NCBI GenBank assembly: GCA_024345305.1
Contig: BRON01000013.1
Span: 434,001 to 498,000 of the forward strand
DNA from: Mrakia gelida
Taxonomy: Eukaryota > Basidiomycota > Tremellomycetes > Cystofilobasidiales > Mrakiaceae
Reading direction: 5' to 3'
Length of the DNA: 64,000 nt
Shown here one piece after another: positions 29,282 to 37,818 of the stretch. Position 1 is the stretch's first letter; the number at the start of each line of letters is the position of its first letter. The notes under the pieces are model-generated. The model had not been told where the DNA came from, ran no database searches, and was given only the letters and a program-made list of their open reading frames with translations. A program made the translations under genes and the position numbers.

Positions 29282-29704
29282 CTACGCGTCTTTGCGTCGT
29301 TCGGGTTTCTTCTTTTTATGCATAGGCTTCTGTTTCTGAACGCCTGTCAATTCATCGAGCGCGTCTTCCTGGCAGTTCTCCTCGTGCGTCTCGGTTTGAG
29401 CGCGTCGCGTCGTCGGACGACCCTCGTTGCTCAGCCAAACCACGACTTTCGCTCGCGCTAGAATTCCGCGACCTATCTTCAACCACTCGGAGTATCGATC
29501 TCCTGAGAAGGCAGCGTCGCAGGAAGTGACGAAAAACAACCTCGTCGCGAGGAAGGCACGAGGGAAGGGAAGGCCGAGCTCGACCAGCCTCCTTCGAAGC
29601 TCCCCCCCTCCCTTCCCTCTCACGGCCATGAACTCCTCAAACCCATCAACCTTATCCTCTCTACCCGTCCCGAACCCTCCGCTTATTGCCCACACACCTC
29701 CCAT
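29282..29704 (-). CDS. Small unknown protein, single exon
   Basis: An open frame of 140 aa with codon use like the neighbouring genes. The product starts MGGVWAISGGFGTGRE, has a mixed alpha/beta-looking middle (LARAKVVVWLSNEG) and ends in a lysine-rich tail (MHKKKKPERRKDA). I recognise no family. It lacks introns, which is unusual here, and its 5' end faces the 5' UTR region of the next plus-strand gene. It could be a true small gene, possibly mitochondrial or nucleolar judging from the basic tail, or a chance frame. Confidence 0.4.
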   Translation of the reverse strand: MGGVWAISGGFGTGREDKVDGFEEFMAVRGKGGGELRRRLVELGLPFPRAFLATRLFFVTSCDAAFSGDRYSEWLKIGRGILARAKVVVWLSNEGRPTTRRAQTETHEENCQEDALDELTGVQKQKPMHKKKKPERRKDA

Positions 29705-29896
29705 GACCTGCTAGCCTCGAAGGAAAACCTTCCCCGATCGTTCTCGTTCGAGGTTTCAAACTCGACTTCCCTCCAGTCCAGAAGCCAATATTCATCTTCG
29801 ATCCCCCCTTCCTTCCGTGCCAGCAGATCAAAACTCGAGCAAAATCCGCACGAGAGGGATGTCCTCCAACCACATCAACCACTCCTACTTCTTTCA

Positions 29897-30024
29897 GTGA
29901 GTCTTTCGTCTATGGTTCGAGAGGAGGAGCAGCGAAGAGAGCTGGAGGTGTTTGGTCGAGTCGAGCTCACCTCCCTTCCCTTCCCTCCCGCTTCTTCGCT
30001 TTGTTCCCCTCCTCTCCCTCCCAG
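29897..30024 (+). other. Probable 5' UTR intron of the gene at 30038
   Basis: Donor GTGAGT at 29897 and acceptor CTCCCAG ending at 30024 flank a 128-bp segment. The ATG at 30038 follows 13 nt downstream, and an in-frame TAG sits between acceptor and ATG, so the upstream exon is noncoding. Confidence 0.5.
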
Positions 30025-30037
30025 TACCTAGCTCTCG

Positions 30038-31421
30038 ATGTCACTCGCCGTCAAAATGCAGCGTAACCGACCAGTTTACACCCACAAGCTTCTCAAAAGA
30101 GGGTCCCTTCGCCAGGAGTGGACTGACTTTTGCGAGATGATGAAGCCGGTGAGCTCGACCTCTCCTCGTCGTCTTTTGTCCCTCTTTCCGTTCCCTTCCA
30201 GTCACTGATCATCCCTCTCGCTCCCTTCTAACTTTCAGCCCACTCCCTCCATCGCCCCCCGAGATTACGCCCGATTCTACCCTGCTCCTGGCTACTTCTT
30301 ACCTCTCTCCTTCACCGTCCCTCCCTCCTCCCTCCCTCCTCGCACCAAACGCAACACCAAGGCCCTCCTCGACCTCCTTCTCCCTCTCGAAACCGCTTAC
30401 CTCCCGGGAGGCAACACATCTTTCCTCCAGCAACTCTCCAAGCTCAAGAAGCTCGATTCTGAGGTCGGGGAGGACTTCGAGACGTCGATTTGGGAGGCGA
30501 GGAAGGTTGGGATGGATCTGGCTTATTTGGGGTGGGTGAGGAGAGGGTTGGATAGGAGGAACAACTGGCAGGGTGCTGGGGTGTTTAGCGTTTTGGCCTA
30601 CAAGTCTGAGTTGGTGAGTCGTCGATCCTGATATCCTCCTCGCTTGTTCTTCGTCGCGTCGTGTTCGAGTCGTTTGCCCTCTTCCTCTCGCTGACCCCTC
30701 TTTCATCGCCCGTCCACTCGTCTCTCTCACTCTCAAAGATCATCCAACTCCTCAACTCCATCCTCCAAGCCGCAGAGCTCGTCGAGTCAGATCAGATCTA
30801 TCGTCGCAACCTCGAAGCGCGCGTCGCATCCTGCAGCCGCGAGATCGACCAGCTCGACTCGAAGACCAGCGAGGATGTCACTCTCATCTGGACGGGAGAT
30901 CTCTCCATCGAGGGAAAGAGGGAGGCCACGGTCGAGCTGATCAACGTGTGGAAGTCGGCCGTTCAGAAGGTGAGTCTTCATTCGTCGTCCTTCGCGAGCT
31001 CGCGTCTCCTTTCCTTCTTTCTCGATCAACGCCTCAACCTTATATTGACTCCGTTTATCTTTCTCTTGTCTCTATCTCTATCTACCCTCCGCAGAATCTC
31101 CTCTCAAACTCCGCCCCTCCCTCCTCTCCCTCCTCCTCCACCAAAACCTCCCCTCTCCTCGCCTACCTCCCCTTCCTCGCCTTCAACAAGCCCCTCATCG
31201 CCAAACGATACAACTCTCAGCGAGCCTTCAAGCCTCCTCTCGACCTCGTCTCGGTTGTCGGAATTGTCGGAGGATCGTCCGTCGCTGCAGGAACGATCAA
31301 AAGGTCGGAGTACTCGTCGGGAGACGATTCGGCCAGTCTCGAGTCGTTCGACCAGGAGGATTCGGTCTTCGAGTTTAGGTACGAGCCTACCGGGCCTGTC
31401 GATGAGTCGTTTAGGGGTTAG
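30038..31421 (+). CDS. Hypothetical protein, 347 aa
   Basis: Exons 30038-30148, 30239-30613, 30739-30969 and 31095-31421 keep phase 0 throughout and end at TAG 31419-31421. The N-terminus is basic (MSLAVKMQRNRPVYTHKLLKRGSLRQEW). The middle is helical with a QLNSILQAAELVESDQIYRR-type coil. Towards the C-terminus a weakly hydrophobic stretch (PLDLVSVVGIVGGSSVAAGTI) precedes an acidic Ser-rich tail. I recognise no family. A mitochondrial or membrane association is possible from the basic start and the hydrophobic stretch, but this is inference only. Confidence 0.7.
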
Positions 31422-31722
31422 AGGAGGGAGTAGATTGTCTAGGTTAGCTTGCCTCGTCGTGGTCCGTCGCGTCTCGATGTTCGTTCCGCCGTCGTTTCTC
31501 GACCCTTTTTGACCTTCTTTGCACATAGTTCGCTTTTCCGACTTTCACCTGCTTTCTTTCTTTTATGAGTCTACATTTTTCGTTCTTTTCGACTCGCTGG
31601 AAGTGGCGACGAGCGAAGAAACACATGAGTCGAGGAGCGAGGTCGGGGAGAGGCCGACGAAAGTCGAGGTTCGGCTCGAGAAAATCGAACAGTGTTGCCT
31701 CCGGAGAGAAAGCACAGGAGAT
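31422..31722. other. Short intergenic interval
   Basis: 301 bp between two plus-strand genes. It contains the 3' UTR of the upstream gene and the promoter of the next. Nothing else is supported. Confidence 0.5.
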
Positions 31723-33275
31723 ATGGACGCCTCTAGGTCTTTTCCAGAGCGATGTAGGTTTTTCTCCCACCTGACGGTCATCAGGGAAACCAGAGCACCT
31801 GCCGAAACCTCGGGTGCCCTCCTTCGTTCGGGCACTTTCGACCTCCCTCCTCCTCCCAACCACCTCACCACCCAATCGACAAACCTCTCAACACATCTCA
31901 GACTTTCGTTCCCCTCCTCTATATCCGTAGCTGGTCTTCGAAACTCAAGTGAGTGCCTTCTCGCAGGCGAGAAGAGCGTAGAAGTCGCCTCGTCATCGTC
32001 CCTCCCCCCAACCGAATCGAAGCTCACTCTTTCCCTTCCTTCCTTCCCTCTCCTTCTCTGAAGCTCCTCACCTCTCACCTCCCTCTCTCTCCACTCCAGC
32101 AACTCATCTAGAGACCCTCCACCATGACCTCTCCTTCATCAGCCCTAGAAGTCTCGCCGCCCTCGATAACTCCAGCATCCTCCTCCTCATTGACGAACCT
32201 CCCCTCGCCCGCTCCTCCACCTTCTTCTTCTCCAGCTTCAACCTCTTCTTCCCCTCCCCCAACTCAACCTCAACCTCACCCCTTCTCAGCGCTCTTAACA
32301 CCTTACTCCTCCTCTCCACTCTACCCACCTTCACCCCCCTCGCCTCCTCCTCCACCTCTCTCGACGCTCCGATGTCTCCTCCTCTCCTCCTCCCTCCCTC
32401 CTCCCCCTCCCCCACCAGCGTTCTACAACCCTCAAATCCCTCAAACTCCTTACTCCCCTCCACCACCAACCTCCTCCTCCTTCTCCTCAAAACGAGAAGA
32501 GAACATCCCTCGCTCAAGGGCCCTGTGCTTCCGTCGTACGGAGCTGACCAAAGCGGAGTGGGAGCGCGAACGGAAGGGCGTGGAGAAGTGGTTGAGGTGG
32601 TGCGAAGGGAGGGAGATCGTACTCGTTTCGGGAGGGGAGAGCGTGAGGAAATGGGTTGTTGATGGGGGGAAGGAGGCGATGACGATGACGGCAGGAGGGG
32701 AGTTTGAAGGGGTTGAGAGGAACGAGAGGGAGGTGAGGGTGCGGGAGAGGAGAGAGAGGGAAGTGAAGGAGAGGGAGGAGCAAGGGGTTTTGGCTGAGTT
32801 GAGGGAGAAGAGCGCTTGGCCTAAGTTGGGGAAGTGGGCTAGAGGGGAGGAAAAGTGAGTAAACCTACCATAGAGATCGTACTTTTTCTGCCTCGGGAGC
32901 GTCGAGCCGGACGCTTCCTCCCTCGCCTCGCTCGTTCGAAACTCGAAGCTCATTCGCTGACTCCTTCCTTCCCTGCCTTCCAGCTACACCCATCTCCTCC
33001 CCCTCCACCCCCCTCTCCACTCCCTCCTCACCGCGAACGTCAAGGTCTTCACCACCATCGAATCCATGTACTCTCGCTATATCCACTCGTTCACCAACGG
33101 AACCCAATCCAACGCGCTCAAACTCGTTTGGGAGAAGAGCCCGGACGCGTGGAGGTTCATGGGGAGTGCGGTCCAGGACGCGTGGAAGAACGCACCGAAG
33201 AACTGGGAGGTGTTGAGGAAGTTTGCGGAGGGGAGTGTGGATGATGGAGGAGGGGGAGGGAAGAGCAGTTCGTGA
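31723..33275 (+). CDS. Hypothetical protein, 396 aa, four-exon model
   Basis: Proposed exons 31723-31948, 32100-32419, 32502-32854 and 32984-33275 sum to 1191 nt with consistent phases and end at TGA 33273-33275. The second exon was chosen over the long frame starting at 32124 because its codons end in C/G like the other genes, and it reads LHHDLSFISPRSLAALDNSS then ILLLIDEPPLARSS. Intron 2 (32420-32501) uses the weak donor GTTCTA and is needed to join this frame to the clearly coding TELTKAEWERERKG and KWLRWCEGREIVLVSGGES part. The end is helical (ALKLVWEKSPDAWRFMGSAV). No family recognised. If intron 2 is wrong, the protein may begin at 32124 with a Ser/Pro-rich N-terminus. Confidence 0.55.
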
Positions 33276-33753
33276 GACGAGGAGGGAGGGAGGAGAGATA
33301 TGTTCTGGTTCCCGCTTTGCTTTGCATGCTTGCCTTTTTGTTGCACTACTTTTTGACGATTGATCTATCTACGCCTTATGTTTAGAAGCCTCGCCTCGTT
33401 TGCATTCCAAGAGCAAGAGCCTCGCGTCCAAAGAACGAAGGGAGAGAACGAAACGTGTGAGCTCGAGCTCGCACCTCTCCCTCCTTCCCTTCCCTTCTCC
33501 TCTCTAGCCTCCCTCCAGCAGATTTTCTTCCACCTTTTTCGCGTTCCTGTTCATCTTCCCGCCTCAATCTCCACCCCCGAACCAAAAACCTACCCATTTT
33601 CTCAGTTACTACCCCTGCCGAAACATGGCTTGCTCGCGATCATTTAGCTCCGCGGTCAGGGACGCGTTTTCCTCCTCCCTCTCGTTCCTCCGCCCTCCCT
33701 TCCCTTCCCTGTTCCCAAACACCCACCTTCCCCTTCTCCCTTCCCATCTCAAG
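33276..33753. other. Intergenic, SRA gene 5' region
   Basis: 478 bp. A Met at 33625 is in frame with the SRA gene and would add 43 residues, MACSRSFSSAVRDAFSS and onward, which look like a presequence. I prefer 33754 because the protein is nuclear by family. Confidence 0.5.
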
Positions 33754-35795
33754 ATGACCTCCATCGCCGCCCAGTACGAAGCTGAGCGACTCGCTAACAT
33801 CGCGTGCGTGCCCCCCCTTCCCTTCCCAATCCATTCGAGCTTTCGTTCGACGAGCTCGCGTTCCCTCCCCCTCCCTCCCTTCCCTTCCCGTCCCTAACCC
33901 CCCCTCCCCTTCGCGTTCTTCTTCGTCGTAGCGAGAACCAACGTATCCTCTCCGCTCTCTTCTCCTCCACCACCGCTCGAAACGCACCCGCCGTGCCCAC
34001 TCTCTATCCAGCCTCCCACTCCCTCCCTTCCAAAGCTCCTCAAGCTCCCTTCATCTCCTTCGGACACGCTACTCCCAAACCGAAACCAAGACCTAAAGCC
34101 AGAGCCTCCCCCTCCTCCTCCTCCGCTGCATCCGCCACTCCAGGACGAAGGAGCGCTCGAAACGAAGGAAAGATCAAGATCGATTACTCGAAGGAGATCG
34201 TCCTTGAACGATGGGAGGATTCGGAGAGTCCGTTCAATTCCCAGAAACGACGACGCTCCGAGGATTCGGACGAGGAAGGGGAGGGTGAAGAGGGGGAGGA
34301 GGGGGAGTGGATCGTTGGAGACGATTACGAAGAGGACGAGGAGGATGGGGAGGGAGAGGAGGTTGGGAGGGAGAGGAAGAGGCAGAAGAAGATGGTGTTT
34401 AAGAAAAGGGAAGCTGGTGCGCCGAGGGGATCTGGACATGGTGTGAAGGTGGGCAAGAGGAGTCAGAACCCGAAGCAGTTTGGACATATTCCTGGGGTGG
34501 CAATTGGGACGGTTTGGAGGACTAGGATGCAGGCTAGTAGGGCTGCTGTTCATTCGTGAGTTTTGGATGGGGAGAGCGAGCTGAGCTTCGTTTCCTTTCG
34601 CGTCGCTGACTCTCCGTGTTCGATCTCTTGCTTTGTCTGGGTCGGGACAGTCCTCCTGTTGGGTGAGTCTTTCGCTCTCTTTCATCTCGTTCGAAGGCCG
34701 CTCGGGAGACGAGCTTGATTGAAAGCGTTGAGTCGAAGCTCAACCTCGCGCTGACCTCCCTTCCCTTTCCCGTTCTCCTCTCACAGAGGCATCTTCGGAA
34801 ACGCCGCATCAGGATGCTGGTCTATAGCTCTCTCTGGAGGTTGGGCTGACGATGTCGATAACGGAGGTTCGTTCGCTCCTTCCCTACGTCTCGCTCCTTC
34901 CCCCCTCGCTCTCGCGCGTCGTCGACGACCTTTGCTCACCTCGCCTCCTTCCTCCCTCGCTCCCTGTTCGTCAACAGACGTCTTCACCTACACCGGCTCA
35001 GGAGGAACTCTTCTCTCTGTTCGTTGACTCTTCCTCTCTCTCCTTCCGTCCTCAAAGCGAAGAGAAGCTGACCTCTCGCTCCTTCGTTTCGCCTTTCATC
35101 CAGGGAACCAAAAACCAACCCAAGAACCTCCGAGTAGCTCCTCAGACGTTCGACCAGTCGTTCGATCATTCGTTCAATGCTGCTTTGAAGGCGAGTCTCG
35201 CTCTTTCAACCCTCCCTTGCAGCGTCGACAACGACTCTACGTCGACGAAGGGGCTCCCTCGCGAACGAAACGAACGAGAGCTCAGACGCGTTTTCGCTGA
35301 CTCGGTTTCTTTCCTCCTCCCCTGGTCTTGCGTTGGTTTCGATAGAAATCCTGCGACACAGGCAAACCCGTCCGAGTGATTCGAGGGTACAAGAACCCTT
35401 CCAAGTACGCTCCTGTTGATGGGTGAGTGCTGCTTTCGCGTCCTCTCTTTCTCTCGCCCACCCTTCCTTCCCTTGCCCAGCCGTCCGCCCACTCTCCCTT
35501 CCTCACAAGCCATCCTTCCCTCCCCTCTTCTCCTTTCTCTCCTCTCACTCAACTAACCTCACCCGCCCCCCCCCCCCCCCCCCCCCCCCTCCCCCCTCCA
35601 CCCACCCTCAGATACCGCTACGACGGCCTCTACACCGTCATCAAATGCTGGATGGCTCCCTCCATCGCCAACAAGAAACTCAAGGTCTGCCGATACGCGC
35701 TTCAGCGCTTGGGAGGTCAAGGGGAGATTGGCGTGAAGCAGCCTCAGGAGGGTGGGGTTGAGGTTGAGGAGGCGGAGGTGGGGCAGGAGGAGTAG
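33754..35795 (+). CDS. SRA-YDG domain protein (UHRF1-type methyl-DNA reader, no RING)
   Basis: SRA domains flip out and bind 5-methylcytosine at hemimethylated sites. Exons 33754-33803, 33932-34555, 34651-34662 (12 nt), 34787-34866, 34978-35018, 35104-35190, 35346-35422 and 35612-35795 give 1155 nt (384 aa) in phase. Residues about 1-190 form a linker with NLS-like KRRR/RKRQKK and acidic runs, preceded by a YEAERLANIAENQRILSAL helix. The SRA domain starts FGHIPGVAIGTVW (about 201). It continues RGIFGN...GCWSIALSGGWADDVDNG, DVFTYTGSGG, GTKNQPKNLR and VRVIRGYKNPSKYAPVDGYRYDGLYTV, then a Trp-containing strand. No PHD, Tudor or RING domain is present. The intron at 35191-35345 has a GC donor, and the last intron contains a 24-C run. 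Confidence 0.9.
35566..35589 (+). repeat. 24-nt poly-C tract inside an intron
   Basis: Uninterrupted run of C between the CTAAC branch site (about 35552-35556) and the acceptor ending at 35611 of the SRA gene's last intron. Length may vary or be mis-sequenced. Confidence 0.9.
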
Positions 35796-36611
35796 ACGAC
35801 GCGTCGAGGCTTCGTTTTCGGTTTGGGTTCTGGGTTCTTGGAAGGGAGGGTTGGGTGGGTGGGTGGGCTGTTTAGCTTAGGATCTCGTTTGGTGTGGTTT
35901 TACTGGGAGGGTGGGAGAGGGACGGAGGTCGAGGGGGCTGGCTCCTCTTTCCTCTTTCGTTTCGTCTTCGTCGCGTCGTGGCTTCTTGCTCTTGCTTTTC
36001 CGTTTGGTTCTTGGGCCCCAGGTTTGGTTGATATAGGTTTATGATATTTACATGCTTTGCTTTCAAAACTAGCTCTTGTCGCCTCGAAAGGAGGGAAAGG
36101 AAAGTGAGAGAAGAATGGAAAGAAAGCAGGCGACGTCTCGACTCGCCCCTCGGCCTAGACGAGAAAGATGATAGCTGGTCCACCTTCATCGCTGAGCCTC
36201 GTTGGGTGGGAAGAGTTGGGCTAAGATCAGAGAGGAAGCAAATACCGAGAGGAAGAGAGACAAAGGGAGGGAATGAACGGGACGAGACGACGGATCTACG
36301 AACGAACAGAACAGATGGCGATCATTTCAGCTCAGATGACCAAAGCGCGTACTTGAAGAGCCGAAGGGAAGGTCTCAGTACGCGGTTGATCAACTCAGCA
36401 TGAACGGAAGCGCGAATGGTAGCAAGTGGGGAAAAGGACGCAGCGAAAACAAAACAAACCAAGGTGATTCAAGGCGCTTCGACTCCCACAAGCGATTCCA
36501 CACCCTACTCGAACGAGAGAAGAAATGCTCGGTACTGAGTAGGAGAGAGGGTTTCTCTCGTGGGAGAAGAGATGTCTTGGAGAGGACTAGAAAGGAGCAA
36601 TCAAAAAGCGC

Positions 36612-36783
36612 GACGCGACCGCTGAAACGCCGAGTCTTTCCTCGCGCGTGCGGGGCTGACCACCTCCTTGGGTTTGGGAAGGAGGTGGTCGAGCACGCAA
36701 GAGGACTATGATCTTTCAGCGGAAGCGCGGGGAAGCTCGCGAAAGATCGAAGGAGGGCAAGAGAAGGAAAAGACGCGTGACGT
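36612..36783 (+). ncRNA. Candidate structured RNA element, copy 1
   Basis: Nested inverted repeats. Outer 9-bp stem CCGCTGAAA (36619-36627) with TTTCAGCGG (36714-36722). Middle stem 36641-36651 with 36693-36703 (9 of 11 pairs). Inner perfect 12-bp stem GACCACCTCCTT (36658-36669) with 36679-36690, loop GGGTTTGGG. A diverged second copy lies about 535 bp downstream. Strand is inferred from the G-U pairs in copy 2. No snoRNA, tRNA or SRP signature was recognised. It might also be a small transposon remnant. Confidence 0.5.
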
Positions 36784-37146
36784 GGGAAGTTCTGAAGAGC
36801 GGAAATCCGACTCGTCGCAGAAGAATCCAAGACGAGGTAGGCTCCTCTCGATCTTTATCGAGATGGTTGAGAGTACCTTGCCGAGGGTTCTTCGTTCGGC
36901 GAGAAGAAAGGAAGGAAGAGGAAGGAAAGGAGCTGTAGGAACAAACTGAAAGGGCAAAAACGACGTCGCGTCTCAGAGCTCTGCTGCTCGGGTCATCCCG
37001 AGATTTTTACCCGTCCCCGCCATGAGTGGGAGTGTGATAAAATACTTGCCTACGTCATTCATAGGGAGACCTGCGAGTCTCGAGGAGAGAGACGAAAAAG
37101 AATCAGGAAGGCGACAGCGAGGAGACAAAGTGAAAAACAAAGAGGT

Positions 37147-37305
37147 GACGCGACCGCTAAGGCGTCGAGTCTCTTCTCGCGTGCGAAGCTGATCAACTTC
37201 TTGACGTCAGAAGGAGGTGGACGAACACGCGAGAAGAGATACGAAAATCTCAGCTGAAGCATGAGAGGAATGAAGGAAGGCCAGAGAAGGAAGAGACGGG
37301 ACGCA
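37147..37305 (+). ncRNA. Candidate structured RNA element, copy 2
   Basis: Aligns with copy 1 from GACGCGACCGCT through GAAGGA.GGC.AGAGAAGGAA.AGACG. A perfect 14-bp stem joins TCTCTTCTCGCGTG (37170-37183) to 37226-37239. The inner stem (about 37193-37202 with 37211-37220) keeps 9 of 10 pairs if G-U pairs on the plus strand are allowed, although its sequence differs from copy 1. The outer 9-bp stem of copy 1 is only weakly kept. Confidence 0.5.
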
Positions 37306-37818
37306 AGGAGGTTTCGCTTTGGAAAGCTCAACTCAACGGATATGACTCCCCTCCACATAGCTACCACTACCGTTACCGCGCACCGCCATGCAGAGAAAGT
37401 CAACGAGAAAGGATGTGGCCGGTGTGGCTTGCGAGGAGAGAAGTCTTTCGCAGGTCTGAGACGTCGCACGCGGTCTTTTTCCGGGCTGAAATCTAACAGA
37501 GGTGTGAGAAACGAGTTGCTGGGCGAGACAGCAACTGCCCATGGACGCTCCTATTCAACGACTGGCATGATCAGGGGTAAGGTCCCTCTCACGGACAGTG
37601 TATTTGAGAAAAGAATAGAGAGAGGAAGACAAGCGCAGGGAAGAAGGGAAAGGAGACGAAGGGAAAGGACGCGTGCACGACGCGACGCGAGGCCAACAAC
37701 TCAATGCGAGTTGGTCCCGTCCTTCCCTCGAGGCGTCACATCCTGCAGTGAATCCTCGAATCAGCAGATACCGCTCGAGGCGTCGCTCCTTCCGACCGAT
37801 CGAGGATCTCGGGATGTG

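Larger units (their letters stand above)
35796..37818. other. Two-kilobase noncoding interval between convergent genes
   Basis: The SRA gene (plus) stops at 35795 and the Myb/RRM gene (minus) at 37819. This is by far the largest gap between convergent genes in the window. No open frame here shows normal codon use or splice sites. It contains two related stem-loop elements (36612-36783 and 37147-37305), described separately. Confidence 0.7.

Noticed and set aside
29661..29882. Minus-strand frame upstream of the small ORF at 29282
   Set aside because: Overlaps the likely 5' UTR exon of the plus-strand gene and lacks splice signals linking it to the small ORF.
32124..32858. Single-exon N-terminus starting at ATG 32124
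   Set aside because: Its first half is Pro/Ser-rich with poor codon endings, whereas the alternative frame through 32100-32419 has normal codon use. Kept only as a fallback.
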